Assembly (NCBI RefSeq): GCF_007993655.1
Contig: NZ_CP029077.1
Coordinates: 738,744 to 802,743, forward strand
Length of the DNA stretch: 64,000 bases
Direction: 5' to 3'
Source of the DNA: Candidatus Deianiraea vastatrix
Lineage (GTDB): Bacteria > Pseudomonadota > Alphaproteobacteria > Rickettsiales > Deianiraeaceae
Of this stretch, positions 16,931 to 28,300 are shown piece after piece. The notes beneath the pieces were generated by a model that was not told the origin of the DNA, searched no databases, and was given only the letters and a program-made list of their open reading frames with translations. The translations under genes and the position numbers were made by a program. Within the stretch, counting starts at the first letter, position 1; each line of letters starts with the position of its first letter.

Positions 16931-18349
16931 TTATTTAATCGGCACGCCAAGTGAAATATGCACGCCTTGACGCCAGATTTTAAACACAACATGACGCTTT
17001 CCAGATGCTTTTACAATTTTTGCAGCCTTTTCCATGTCGGATGTATTTTTAATCTCATTTCCATTTACATGCGTTAAAATATCGCCAGTTTTCACTTCGC
17101 CAAATTCTGCCAAGATTTCATTTTTAACATCAACAATAACAACGCCTGAAATTTCATCCGGAATGCGAAGCTCAAGCCTGCGATCTTTGGTTAAATTTTC
17201 CACAACAAGACCAAGGGTATTTTTAGCATCAGATTTATCACTTTTTAGCCTATCCATCTCATTATTGTCCGATTTTGATTCCTTTAAAATAACATCAATA
17301 TTCATCTTTTTCCCGCCTCTTTTAATCTCAACATTTACCTTGGAATCAGGCTTTCTTGAGCCAATATATGAGGTTACAGATTGCATATTTTCCGCCTTTT
17401 TGTCGTCAACTGCGACTATAATATCTCCAGTTTTTATGCCGGCTTTTTGCGCAGGAGAGTCTTTTGCAACGCCATTTACATATACACCTTCATTCTTTTT
17501 AACCCCAAGCGCCTCAGCCATTTCCTCGGTTAGTGTTTGAATTTCAACGCCAAGCCATGCACGAGTGATTTTTTGCTTATTTTTCAGCTTTTCAATGATG
17601 TTTACAGCTGAATCTGATGCAATTGCAAAGCCAATTCCTACACTACCGCCAGATGGGCTTAAAATCGCAGTATTTATGCCAATTACCTCGCCACATAAGT
17701 TAAACATTGGGCCGCCGGAATTTCCTTGATTAATTGGCGCGTCAGTTTGAATAAAATCGTCGTACGCACTTTGACCGATAGATCGAGATTTTGCAGATAC
17801 AATGCCAGTTGTAACCGTTCCGCCAAGCCCAAATGGGTTACCGATTGCAAGCACTTTATCGCCAATTCTTGCCTCATTTGAAACGCCAAATTTAGCAAAA
17901 TTTTTCACCCCTGGTGTCTCGGCTTTAAGCACAGCAAGGTCACTTTTTTCGTCAGATCCTATGATTTTCGCCTTATATTCCTTGCCGTCGTGGGTTTTAA
18001 TGGTTATTGCAGTTGCGTCTTTAATAACATGGTAATTTGTTACAATATGCCCGTCTTTATCGATGAAAAAGCCAGATCCTAACGCGGTTGATTTTTGCTT
18101 AATTTTCTTTCCACCTTGTGGAACATGTGGAAAAATTGAGCCAAATCCGTGCATTCCAAAAAAGTCTTCAATTGGGGAAATTGTTCGCTCTTTTATGCTA
18201 ACCGTCGATATATTTACAACAGAAGGTATTATTTGATCCACTAAATCTGCGTAGCCATAGGTAAAATCGTAATTACATTTTGAAGTTGCATTTGCAAAGC
18301 TGCACATTAAAAATGCCGATATAATCGCTGAAATTCCTGCTTTTTTCAT
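16931..18349 (-). CDS. degP: periplasmic serine protease of the Do/DegP (HtrA) family
   Basis: The HtrA family degrades and refolds damaged proteins in the periplasm. A signal peptide (MKKAGISAIISAFLMCSFANA) is followed by a trypsin-like domain with the triad His107 (NYHVIK), Asp137 (SDLAVLK) and Ser211 (GNSGGPM), then PDZ1 (about 255-345, LGVEIQTLTEEMAEALGV) and PDZ2 (about 375-465). The length of 472 is typical of DegP/DegQ. The gene is the last of a minus-strand group after the M48 protease and dnaG, 23 bases behind dnaG, so it may be part of an envelope-stress operon. A possible decayed copy of its 3' end lies about 70 bases downstream. Confidence 0.94.
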   Translation of the reverse strand: MKKAGISAIISAFLMCSFANATSKCNYDFTYGYADLVDQIIPSVVNISTVSIKERTISPIEDFFGMHGFGSIFPHVPQGGKKIKQKSTALGSGFFIDKDGHIVTNYHVIKDATAITIKTHDGKEYKAKIIGSDEKSDLAVLKAETPGVKNFAKFGVSNEARIGDKVLAIGNPFGLGGTVTTGIVSAKSRSIGQSAYDDFIQTDAPINQGNSGGPMFNLCGEVIGINTAILSPSGGSVGIGFAIASDSAVNIIEKLKNKQKITRAWLGVEIQTLTEEMAEALGVKKNEGVYVNGVAKDSPAQKAGIKTGDIIVAVDDKKAENMQSVTSYIGSRKPDSKVNVEIKRGGKKMNIDVILKESKSDNNEMDRLKSDKSDAKNTLGLVVENLTKDRRLELRIPDEISGVVIVDVKNEILAEFGEVKTGDILTHVNGNEIKNTSDMEKAAKIVKASGKRHVVFKIWRQGVHISLGVPIK

Positions 18350-18372
18350 AAATCTAACTAAAGCCTTTTTAT

Positions 18373-20055
18373 TTATATAGGATAATTTTTTAATTTTTCA
18401 AGTAAAATTTGTTTTTCTTTTATCATAATTTGAATTTTTTTTGTAATGTCGTCTTCTGAATTTGCCATTTTTTCAATCTCCGCCTGCAATTTTTCTATTT
18501 TGTAGCTTATACAAAGTCGTGCAAATTGACTAACCATTCTATCGTCTTTACAGATATTTTCTTTACCTGCAGACTTAAAAATGTCGATTTCATCTATGTC
18601 ATCAATCTTGCCGTTTTCCATAATTTGCGCAAAATATCCAGCAATTTGCTCGTTTTCTATTTCAAAATCAAATTCAACGCAAGTTGCAAGATCTTCCCTT
18701 AAATTGACCAAATAAACGATTAAAGCAGAGATTTCGTCAATTTTTGACATACTTGACTGCCTAACTGCAATTTGCTGTAATTTGTCTTTTTTGCTAAATT
18801 TTGCATTATACATCTTGTCTTTGAAGTATTTTATGTACTCAAATTTGATATTTTTATTCTCAATTAAATCAGTAATTTCCTTGATTTTATCGCCTAAACT
18901 TGCAACTTCATTTGGCTTTTTAAAATCAACATCTTTAGATAAAAAATTCCAGATAAATTCATAAATTGCCATGGCACGATTTTTCTCAGTCATCATCGCA
19001 TCTTTTCCAAATTTTTGCAAATATTCATCGGGGTCTTTTACAAGATTTTGAGATATAAAAAACGCATTAAAGCTTGAATCTATCGTCTTTAATATGATTT
19101 TTGCAGTTTTAAAAGCGGCATTTTGCCCAGCTGTATCTGCATCAAGCCAAACATAAACACTTGAAAAATAGCGTCTGAGCAGGGAAATTTGCGCATCCGT
19201 TACGGCCGTTCCAAGTGGAGCAATTGCCGGAAAGCCGCCCATACAAAGGGCTATGACATCCATGTATCCTTCTGCTAAAATTACAAAATTTTCCTTTAAA
19301 TTCACCGATATTTGCTTTGCATTTGCAAGATTATAAAGGCTCATTCCCTTTTTAAAAATAACGCTCTCAAAGGAATTAATATACTTGGGCATTGCATCTT
19401 TTGTAAGAGACCTTCCGCCAAATCCAACGCAGCGATTTGACGCATCAAAAATGGGAATTATGAAGCGATTACGAAAAATTGTATACATTTGCCCATTTGA
19501 CTGTTTTACTGCGCCAGATGATATAATTTCATCCGCACTAAAGCCATTTTTTACCATTTCGTCAATTAATAAACTGTATGAATCAGGTGCATAGCCAAGA
19601 GAAAATAAATCAATGTAATTATCGCTAATTTTTCGCTCTTTTTGAATGTAATCCATGCAAATTCTGCTGTTTTTTAGTGAATTTTTGAAAAATTGCAATA
19701 TAAACTCGTTAATTTCAAAAACACGCTTTTGCATCGAGTATTCTTTAGTTGCAAAGCTTGATTTTGGCAGTTCAATGCCGCTAATTTGCGCAATTGACTC
19801 AAGAGCTGTGCGAAAATCACTTATATTATCGTAGTCTTTAATGAAATTTATAACGTCACCACCCTTGCCACAGCCAAAGCATTTGTAAATTCCACGCTCG
19901 TCATCAACATGAAAAGATGCAGTTTTTTCCTTATGAAATGGGCAGTTTGCCTTAAATTTCCCAGCACCATTTGGCACTAAACGCATTCTTGCCGAAATGA
20001 CACTTGAAATTCGCACTAAACCCTTAATATGTTTTGCTATATCTTCAAAATCCAT
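18373..20055 (-). CDS. dnaG: DNA primase DnaG
   Basis: DnaG makes the RNA primers for replication. The N-terminal zinc domain shows CPFHKEKTASFHVDDERGIY and then KCFGCGKGGDVINF (Cys/His ligands near residues 39, 42, 60 and 63). The catalytic core has GFGGRSL near 221 and the TOPRIM segment FVILAEGYMDVIAL near 260 with the acidic YVWLDADTAG near 305. The C-terminal 150 residues are divergent, as is usual for the DnaB-binding domain. Length (560) is on the short side of normal. It starts 2 bases after the M48 protease gene ends, so it is surely co-transcribed with it; rpoD, the common partner, is not nearby. Confidence 0.95.
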   Translation of the reverse strand: MDFEDIAKHIKGLVRISSVISARMRLVPNGAGKFKANCPFHKEKTASFHVDDERGIYKCFGCGKGGDVINFIKDYDNISDFRTALESIAQISGIELPKSSFATKEYSMQKRVFEINEFILQFFKNSLKNSRICMDYIQKERKISDNYIDLFSLGYAPDSYSLLIDEMVKNGFSADEIISSGAVKQSNGQMYTIFRNRFIIPIFDASNRCVGFGGRSLTKDAMPKYINSFESVIFKKGMSLYNLANAKQISVNLKENFVILAEGYMDVIALCMGGFPAIAPLGTAVTDAQISLLRRYFSSVYVWLDADTAGQNAAFKTAKIILKTIDSSFNAFFISQNLVKDPDEYLQKFGKDAMMTEKNRAMAIYEFIWNFLSKDVDFKKPNEVASLGDKIKEITDLIENKNIKFEYIKYFKDKMYNAKFSKKDKLQQIAVRQSSMSKIDEISALIVYLVNLREDLATCVEFDFEIENEQIAGYFAQIMENGKIDDIDEIDIFKSAGKENICKDDRMVSQFARLCISYKIEKLQAEIEKMANSEDDITKKIQIMIKEKQILLEKLKNYPI

Positions 20056-20057
20056 AT

Positions 20058-21677
20058 TTATAATGTTGCATAAAGGTTACTAATTTCATTTCTGTATTCC
20101 ATATAATTATTGTCAATAGCGTCTTTTAAAATTGCTTTTGCATTTTGCCTATCGCCATTTATTATCGCAATTTCAGCAGACATAAGCGCAAAAAGCCCAG
20201 CTATATTTTTTTCTTTTGCAATATCTACTAACATTTGTCTTGACTCAATATTATCCGTGTAAATCAAAGTAATAGCATATAATATAGCTATACCGTCGTT
20301 TATATCGCTTTGATTTTTCCCATATTTTGCAAGACACTGCCCATATTCAAACTCTAAAATACTATTGTTTCTTACTTTTGACCTAATTATGTTAAAATAA
20401 TATTTTGCCAAATCAATTTCACCAATTGCACAATAGCTTTGCGCCATTGTTTCACTTACATAAATGTCATTTGGTCTCATTTTTAACAAGTCTTTACCAC
20501 TTTCAATAACAGCGCTATAATTACCATCTGCTAAATTTGAAAACATTTCTTTATAAAGCTGATAAAATAAAGCATTATTCGATAATACACTTGGCACTCC
20601 AGAAATACTTGTATTAATTTCAGTAAAGCTTGATTTCTTTAAAAAACCAAGTATTTTTGCACGAACTCTTTGAAATTTATCCTCTATATCACTATCAATC
20701 TTCAGCGTAGTTAAATCTTGTGAATTTGCCGCCCTTTCCATCCACGTTAATCTGTCTTTTGGTAATGGATGCGTCATGAAATACTTTGATAGCTCAGGTA
20801 CATTGCCCATTTTTGAGTCAAAATATCTCATTAATTCAAGTAATCCTTTTGAAGAATTTCCAGAAAAATCGAGCAATCTTATGCCAATATTATCCGCCTC
20901 TGTTTCATATGCTCTTGAATACGACATCATGCTTTGCTGCGCAATGGAAGACCCTGCAGCAATAGCGCCAATACCAGTTGCAGCAATTGCACCGCTTGTT
21001 GCCGCAGACGATGCAGCAATACCTGGAGCAGCACCTGCCGCCATGGCACCAATCCCACCTGTTGCAATGGTAAATAATCCAATAAGAGATGCCGCAACAA
21101 CGCCATCTTTCGCAGCCTGCGATCTATCAATTTGCCCACGAACAAGATGTGAATTTATAATATGACCAAGCTCATGCGCAAGAACCCCACGAGTAAGATT
21201 CGAATTTTTATAACACGCTAAAAGCCCAGTATTTACAAATATTTTACTGCCACCTGACACAAAAGCGTTTATTGAGTCATCGTTGACTAAAAAAAACTCA
21301 ACTTTTCTAACTCCGCCCTTTTTCTGCGTCTTAAAAGCAAGGGTACTCACAGTATTGAAAGTCTGCTTCGATTCGGGTGCTTTATAAACAGGCACAGGCC
21401 TTGTATAATAAGCAAATGTTGGTTTATAAATTGGAGATGGCTTATCAGTTTTTGAGGCAAGATTATTTTTATTATCAAGATTTAATTTTACGCCTGTTTC
21501 AACTGCAAGAAGTGGATTTGTTAAATCTTGTAAAAAAAATTCAACCTCAACATCACGAATAACCGATACAGCAAAGCAATTTATTGTAAATTGATAAAAA
21601 AATACCAGAAGTAAAACACGCCTTACCAAATTTTTGATTCTAATTTTACAAGGCATGAAAATTTTCATAAATATCAT
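20058..21677 (-). CDS. M48 family metalloprotease with TPR tail (BepA/YfgC-like)
   Basis: BepA-like proteins are periplasmic chaperone-proteases that help barrel assembly and LptD maturation. A hydrophobic N-terminus (VLLLVFFYQFTINCFAVS) acts as signal peptide; the start could be 21677 or the internal ATGs at 21668 and 21656. The zinc motif HELGH is at residues 168-172 and the third ligand is Glu260 in AYETEADNIG. Between them is an unusually Gly/Ala-rich hydrophobic stretch (about residues 193-245) that may be a membrane hairpin. The C-terminal third reads as tetratricopeptide helices. The gene is first in an operon with dnaG and degP, and with bamA nearby this suits an outer-membrane quality-control role. 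Confidence 0.86.
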   Translation of the reverse strand: MIFMKIFMPCKIRIKNLVRRVLLLVFFYQFTINCFAVSVIRDVEVEFFLQDLTNPLLAVETGVKLNLDNKNNLASKTDKPSPIYKPTFAYYTRPVPVYKAPESKQTFNTVSTLAFKTQKKGGVRKVEFFLVNDDSINAFVSGGSKIFVNTGLLACYKNSNLTRGVLAHELGHIINSHLVRGQIDRSQAAKDGVVAASLIGLFTIATGGIGAMAAGAAPGIAASSAATSGAIAATGIGAIAAGSSIAQQSMMSYSRAYETEADNIGIRLLDFSGNSSKGLLELMRYFDSKMGNVPELSKYFMTHPLPKDRLTWMERAANSQDLTTLKIDSDIEDKFQRVRAKILGFLKKSSFTEINTSISGVPSVLSNNALFYQLYKEMFSNLADGNYSAVIESGKDLLKMRPNDIYVSETMAQSYCAIGEIDLAKYYFNIIRSKVRNNSILEFEYGQCLAKYGKNQSDINDGIAILYAITLIYTDNIESRQMLVDIAKEKNIAGLFALMSAEIAIINGDRQNAKAILKDAIDNNYMEYRNEISNLYATL

Positions 21678-21760
21678 CTCAACAATTTTGCTTCCATAAA
21701 ACGCAATACCTAAATTCCAAAAACTAAATACATTACGACATTATGGAAGTTACATAAAAA

Positions 21761-22711
21761 CTATAAAATCGCCTTATTTGCAAGAATTTCATCCATACTT
21801 TCAATTGAAATTGCATTAATCTTCTCAGCAATTCTTTTAGTAAGACCACCCAAAACCTTACCAGCGCCAAGCTCAAAAAGCCTTTCGTAGCCAAGATTTT
21901 CAACATACATTATACTTTCTCTCCATTTAACTGTTCCAGTGACTTGTAGTGCAAGAAGTTTTCTAATTTCGTCAGGATTTGTCGTTGCAGTTGCTGTGAA
22001 ATTTGCAATTACAGGAATTTTTGGCTCGCGAATTCTTATGTCAACTAAAGTTTTTTCCATTTCAAGCCTTGCTTTTTCCATCAGTGGACTGTGAAAAGGA
22101 CCAGAAACTGGCAATTTTACAGCTCTTTTAATGCCAAGCTCTTTTGCAACTTCTATGCTTTTATCAATTGACGCAATATGCCCGCTAATTACAGTTTGAC
22201 CGCTTGAATTGTCATTTGCAATAACTAAAACTTCGCCAGAAATCGTAGATTTTTTAATTAATTCTTCAACTTGCTCGTCACTTGCGCCTAAAATTGCAGC
22301 CATACCTCCAGTTCCTTTTGGTGCCGCTTCATTCATGGCTTTTCCACGAATTGCAAGAATTTTTGCCGTGTCGTGTAAAGTAATAGCCCCACTTGCACAA
22401 AGCGCTGAATATTCTCCAAGTGAATGCCCGCAGACAATAGAGCACATTTCTTCAATTTTCTTACCAGTTTCTTGCTCAAGTGCGCGAAGAACTGCAATAG
22501 ACACACACATTAATGCTGGCTGTGCATTGTAAGTTGCCGTTAATTCCTCAGCATTATCGCCAAAAATTATGTTTGATAATTTATATCCAAGGGCGTCATC
22601 AACCTCGCTAAAGACATCTTTTGAAACCTTATAATTTTCAAAAACACTCTTTCCCATACCGATATACTGCGATCCTTGACCGGGAAATGCAAATAATGTT
22701 GTTTTTATCAT
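21761..22711 (-). CDS. fabD: malonyl-CoA:ACP transacylase
   Basis: FabD loads malonate from CoA onto acyl carrier protein at the start of each fatty-acid elongation round. The 316-residue protein has FPGQGSQYIGMG at the N-terminus, GHSLGEYSAL with the catalytic Ser97, and GPFHSPLME with the catalytic His near residue 205. Length and start are canonical. It stands apart from other fab genes here and is divergent from glmS, 58 bases away. Confidence 0.96.
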   Translation of the reverse strand: MIKTTLFAFPGQGSQYIGMGKSVFENYKVSKDVFSEVDDALGYKLSNIIFGDNAEELTATYNAQPALMCVSIAVLRALEQETGKKIEEMCSIVCGHSLGEYSALCASGAITLHDTAKILAIRGKAMNEAAPKGTGGMAAILGASDEQVEELIKKSTISGEVLVIANDNSSGQTVISGHIASIDKSIEVAKELGIKRAVKLPVSGPFHSPLMEKARLEMEKTLVDIRIREPKIPVIANFTATATTNPDEIRKLLALQVTGTVKWRESIMYVENLGYERLFELGAGKVLGGLTKRIAEKINAISIESMDEILANKAIL

Positions 22712-22769
22712 TGACTTATAAAAATTTAAGATTACTATAAACTAAAAATTTTAATTGTCTAGTTTTTTT

Positions 22770-24614
22770 ATGTGTGGCGTTATAGCTTTGATGAAGCATA
22801 AAGGCGATGTGGTTGTTGATATTTTGCAATCACTACAAAGACTTGAATATCGTGGTTACGATTCATGCGGTATAGCCGTTGCAAATAATGCGAAAATCCA
22901 AATTGTTAAAGAAACCGGAAAGGTTGAAAACCTTGTAAAATCATGCAAAAAAGCTAATTTAAACGCAAGTATTGGAATGGGACACACAAGATGGGCAACG
23001 CATGGATCTGTGACAACCGAAAATGCACACCCTCATACATCTGGTGAAATTGCCGTTGTTCATAACGGTATTATCGAAAACTACATGGAAATTAAAAACG
23101 AACTCCTTGCAAAAGGATTTACCTTTAAAAGCCAGACAGACACTGAAACTATCCCTGTTTTAATAGACTCTTTAATGAAAGATGGTAATGACTTTAAAAC
23201 CGCCTTTACTAAAGCAATCTCAAGACTAAAAGGTGCTTTTGCAATTATTGCAATTTGCGCAAGTGAAAAAAACACAATAGCGGTCGCTAAAAACCAGTCT
23301 CCACTTGTTGTTGGCTTTGGTGATAATCTATCAGTTGTTGGCTCAGATGCATTTAGTATAATATCCATTACGAACAAAATGTCATATTTACTCGATGGCG
23401 ACTACGGCTTTGTAAGCCTTGATAAAGGTCTTGAACTATTTGACAAAAATGGCGAAAAGGCGATTCGTGAAGTAATTGTATCACAATTAAACCTCGATGC
23501 AAGCTCAAAAAACGGCTATGCACATTACATGCTTAAAGAAATACACGAACAACCATCAATACTTTCAAATATCGTAAAGCAAAACTTCACAGAAAACGGC
23601 ATGAATATTGAAAATTTCGATAAAATCGACTTTACAAAATACAAAAGAATAGCCATAATTGCCTGCGGAACATCTTATTACGCCGGAACAGTTTGCGTAA
23701 AATACTTCGAACAATATGCAAAAATGAGCTGCGACTGCTATATTGCATCCGAATTTCGCTATCGCGCGGCAATAATCGACAAAGAAACACTTTATATTGG
23801 AATTTCTCAATCAGGTGAAACCGCAGATGTAATTGGGGCAATAAAAAACATAAAAAACGCAGGCAGCACAATGCTTTCTGTTATCAATGCACGCGAGACA
23901 ACTATGCAATTTTTATCAGATAGCACAATTGGCTGTGAAGCGGGGCCTGAAATCGGCGTTGCATCAACTAAGGTTTTTACCGCGCAAATAATGACAATTT
24001 TATCCCTAACCCTTGCAATAGCTCAAACGAAAAAACTAATCTCGCTTGATGAAATAGCGCAAATTAAAAAAGATTTACTAGATGCAATATCCAAGATACA
24101 ATCCTTACTAAACGATAAATCTTGGATAAAAAACATCGCTCAAGTTTCAAAAAATATCAAGGATTACTCAAGCATTTTATATCTTGGACGCGATATTTCA
24201 TACGCTCTTGCAACAGAGGCCGCACTTAAAATGAAAGAGCTTACCTATATCCACTGCGAAGCCCTTGCATCTGGTGAATTAAAACACGGATCCATCGCTT
24301 TAATTGACAAAAACATCCCAGTTGTAGCAATTGCTCCAAGCTCTTGCCTTTTTGATAAATCTGCGTCAAATATTGAAGGAATATTCTCTCGTGATGGGCG
24401 TATTGTTTTGGTCTCAGACAAAGCCGGAATTGACTATTTTGCCAAATTTACAAATCAAATCTTAGGCAGTATTGAAATTCCAGAAACAAAAGCACACACC
24501 ATGCCTTTCTTGTACGCACCAGCCGCGCAGCTTATGTCTTATCACGCCGCAAGCCAAAAAGGACATGATGTTGACCAGCCACGCAATCTTGCAAAATCGG
24601 TGACTGTTGAATAA
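22770..24614 (+). CDS. glmS: glutamine--fructose-6-phosphate aminotransferase (isomerizing)
   Basis: GlmS makes glucosamine-6-phosphate from fructose-6-phosphate and glutamine, the first step toward UDP-GlcNAc for peptidoglycan and lipid A. The ATG at 22770 is chosen because it gives MCGVIAL, where Cys2 becomes the N-terminal nucleophile after Met removal; the frame is open five codons upstream. The glutaminase half has RLEYRGYDSCGIAV and GHTRWATHG; two SIS domains follow (IIACGTSYYAG, SQSGETADV), and the end DQPRNLAKSVTVE is canonical. The 5' gap is only 58 bases, so there is no room for a glmS ribozyme. With fabD, nagZ and the lpx genes it supports a normal envelope pathway. Confidence 0.97.
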   Translation: MCGVIALMKHKGDVVVDILQSLQRLEYRGYDSCGIAVANNAKIQIVKETGKVENLVKSCKKANLNASIGMGHTRWATHGSVTTENAHPHTSGEIAVVHNGIIENYMEIKNELLAKGFTFKSQTDTETIPVLIDSLMKDGNDFKTAFTKAISRLKGAFAIIAICASEKNTIAVAKNQSPLVVGFGDNLSVVGSDAFSIISITNKMSYLLDGDYGFVSLDKGLELFDKNGEKAIREVIVSQLNLDASSKNGYAHYMLKEIHEQPSILSNIVKQNFTENGMNIENFDKIDFTKYKRIAIIACGTSYYAGTVCVKYFEQYAKMSCDCYIASEFRYRAAIIDKETLYIGISQSGETADVIGAIKNIKNAGSTMLSVINARETTMQFLSDSTIGCEAGPEIGVASTKVFTAQIMTILSLTLAIAQTKKLISLDEIAQIKKDLLDAISKIQSLLNDKSWIKNIAQVSKNIKDYSSILYLGRDISYALATEAALKMKELTYIHCEALASGELKHGSIALIDKNIPVVAIAPSSCLFDKSASNIEGIFSRDGRIVLVSDKAGIDYFAKFTNQILGSIEIPETKAHTMPFLYAPAAQLMSYHAASQKGHDVDQPRNLAKSVTVE

Positions 24615-24714
24615 TAACGTTTTAATGACAATATGAATAAAAAAAGTTTTAATATCAATAATAAAAAATCTCATATTTCTCGTGTTCCCAAAATTGGAAC
24701 GCAAAAATAATAAT

Positions 24715-25250
24715 ATGCCACAAATTACACAAAATAACACTCAGACAAAATCAGAAGACTGGTATAGTGATATCACGCAGAAACTACCTAATAATCCTAT
24801 TGATTTTAACGTAACTGAAAGTCAAAAAACGACAATCATCCTTACTTAGAATGTATAGCAGACGAACCTTCTCATATTGCAATAAAAAGATTTCTAAAAG
24901 ATTGGTCTAATCGCATAATTATCGAAACCAACTCTGAAATTATAGATCCCAATGATATAATTTTACTAAAACAAGATAATAAAATACCAATAGCAATTAA
25001 TAATCATAATTTAAAAAAGAATGCTGGTTATTACAAAGATCAACACACTATAAAGATGCAACATGGACGACAAATAATGGAAGAAAAAATAAAAAGTGGC
25101 GATTTTACCAATGTTTATGAACCATAAGTTGTATATACAGATAATTCAAAACATCCTATAGCTATCTAACAAATACAGTTCTTCAAAAACAAAGAATTGC
25201 AAAAGAGTCTAAAAAGCAAAATGTAGATAAAAAAATATCCATGTTGTAAA
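24715..25250 (+). pseudogene. frameshifted hypothetical gene
   Basis: An ATG at 24715 opens a 44-codon frame (MPQITQNNTQTKSEDWYSD...) that ends at a TAG at 24847-24849. Around an A-rich run near 24824-24830 the coding signal jumps frame and continues as about 100 codons (HPYLECIADEPSHIAIK, later HGRQIMEEKIKSGDFTNVYE) to a TAA at 25125-25127. A further fragment (VVYTDNSKHPIAI) follows with more stops. Together the pieces look like one protein of roughly 170 residues broken by at least one frameshift and two stops. I do not recognise a family. It lies between glmS and the 1129-residue repeat protein, in an accessory patch. Programmed frameshifting at the A-run is possible but less likely, given the later stops. 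Confidence 0.5.
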
Positions 25251-25367
25251 AATAACACAATATCTTGCATAAAATATTTAACCTTTATGGCAAGCATATA
25301 CTCTCATTTCAACTTTACAACGGCTTTAATTTCTAAATATACAGCAAATCAATTCATTCTTCAATCA

Positions 25368-28300
25368 TCAAAGACGAGAAACACTTTTCTTATCCCCATT
25401 ACCGTCCTTTCTCATTCTCCCATTACCGTTTTTAACTTCTCCAGACCCAAAAGATGTTTCAACCTCAACCCTAGGCCGCCCATGCTCATTTGTATTTTTC
25501 TTGTCTTCATCGGTGCTTTTGCTGCCTGTAACATTTGTTTTCACATATCCTCCTCTTAATGTATAAAGAGAAGCTAAAGCAGCGACCGGATCAAGATACG
25601 TCTGAGGATTTGTCGCAATATTACCATATCCATACTGCGTTTCATAAACACCAGGTTTGTCTTGAGTAGTTGCGCCGACCGAAGTGGTTTTAGGATCGCT
25701 TGGTGTAAAGCCAGTAACACTTTGAACACTATTCGTTGCAGCATTTGGAATAGTAATTTTATATAGCGTTGCCACATTAACGCCACCACTATTTGGCACA
25801 TTCTGAACTTGATACGAACCACTTGTAGCTCCACCCCCTGTTATATATTTATTAATAACACCTGCAATATCTTCACCCTCCTGTCTACCAAAAACCTTTT
25901 TCTTAAAAGCGGTTTGCAATAATAATCGTTTTTTATCCTCAGGAAGACTTTGAAAATGTTTGCTTTCTAATAAATTACCAAGTTGATCATCGAAAGTTAA
26001 ATCACCTTTATACTTACTCTTGTTATCCAATATTTGACTTAAAGCATCTGTAAATTGGTCATCACTATCTACTGTCAATGCTTTGCCATCTGGTAGTAAA
26101 ATTGGATCATAAGCAACCTCAGCAGTATTATTTGTAGTGCTTGATGATGAAGAGAATTTATTTTTAATTATCTCTATATTTCCACCAGAAATAACCTTGC
26201 CAGTTTTTGGATTGTAATAAGTTCCATCACTCTTTGGATAATATATATTTCCACTTTCATCTTTAACAGTATAATCTCCATTACTATCCATAGTTGCAAC
26301 TACTTCCGATTTAACGCCATTTTCACTTAATTCAACTTTAGCAGTTCGTTCAATAACTTGGTTTGAAATGGGATCATATGTCTCACTTGTAACCTGCTTT
26401 TGCATTAAACCAACAGTACTACTATCAATCTCTTTGTCATCACTACTCTTATATTTGCCATCCTGTAAAGTATATTTAACACCATTGACAGTAACAGAAT
26501 TGCTAGACACAATGGGTGTTACATTATAGGGTTTATAAGGCCTATCCACAGCAATTGACTCCTTGTATTGATAAGTTCCGACTGAATCTTTTGCCATCTC
26601 ATAACCATTATAATAAAGCTTTCCAGTGCTTTTATCGGTAACCATTGTATTCGGATTGTTCTTACTTGCATCCAAGCCCCCTGTGTCCACATTTATAGAT
26701 TTAGAAGGATTATTAATACCATTATACGTATAACCATGATCCACATCACCAGTAACCTCTCTACCATCGATATATTTTCTGCTACCAACAACATAAACTG
26801 TATTAGTGTTGCCCTTGCTTCCCTTTATCGCATCCTCAGCAGTTGTATATTGTGTAGTATTTTCACCCATGCTTGGACGTAAAACTATTTGATATCCACC
26901 ATCAACACTGCCCTGAACCTCTTTGCCATTAAAATATTTCTTTTGTGTCTTTGAATCAATAAAAACTGTATTTGTCTTACTAATACTTGAACTTTGCGCA
27001 CCTGCAACAGTTTGCTCTGTAATGTTTCCGCTTGGATAAATATTATATTGTATCGCTAAAGACTGACCATCCAATCTATATAACATTCCATTTGGATTCT
27101 TAATTACCTCATATTTGTTGCCATCTGAAGCAGTATAAAGATAACGATTTCCTTCTATCTGAGACAGTGTACCTTGTGCTGGTTCATAATATATTGTTCC
27201 GCTTGTAAAAGGATATTGAGTGGTGTCAATATTTGTTGTAGGTGTAAGCACAACTTCGCCGCTTATTATATTTCCTTGTCCATCAACAACATTCACTTTT
27301 CCAGTCATTGCCCCGCTTGCTACAATAACTTTATAGTAATTACCATCAGAACCTTTTGTAACCTCAGCACCATTGTAGTAATACTTAACCTGTCCATCAG
27401 CACCAGTATACTTAATTAATTTGTTTGGATTTTTCGCACATACAGCTGCTGGAGTGTCAGGGTTGGTTGTGCTGCTATACACATAGCTCTGTGGGTTCTT
27501 TACACTTCCTATATAATTCTCATCATATTGCCAAATTCCATTACTATCTTTGGTTACAGCAATTCCATTATAATAATACTCATTTGTTCCCTCAACTTGA
27601 TAAATCACATTAGTATTGCCTTGAGATTTAATAATAGCATTTTCTTTACTACTAGCGCTAACAATCAATTGTGGCTCTTCAATTGTCATTTCGACATCAT
27701 TAGTGTTTAGCATATTCAAAGTCATTGAAGCAATTGCAGTTCCAAAATTCACTGCAAGTGATGCAGCTCTTGCTGCCGCATAACATTTGCTTGTACCAAT
27801 TATTTCATTATGATAATCCTCAATACTTTTTCCCAATTTACTAGATGCCGATTGAATACCTTCATTTTTATACAATGCAAATTCAAAATTCGTCAATCCA
27901 AGGCATATATTTTGTATACCTTGATTTTCAATGCCATTAAACAACGATTCTTCTACTATCCCATCAATACCTTTATATTCATTTCTATTGTTATAGTACA
28001 TTGAAATCATATATGCTAAAATTACATCTTTCACATTTTTCGCTGATCCAGGAAACTTCTTCCCCCATGTATTGCAACGTTTTATTGTATTAGTAATTTC
28101 GCTCCCCACATCTTGACTTTTCCCCACACCTTGACTTTTCCCCACATTTTTACTTTTCTCCTCATCTTCCTTTTTCTTCAATTTAATATATTTTTGCATT
28201 ATTCTTGGCAGATCTGACAATAATTCGATGCCTTTGCTATTATTATTTTGTACAATACTACCAATGCAAAATGAGAGCATTTCGCATAAACAACTATCGT

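Noticed and set aside
22712-22769. Possible glmS ribozyme upstream of glmS
   Set aside because: The gap to fabD is only 58 AT-rich bases, too short for the ribozyme, and shows no matching fold.
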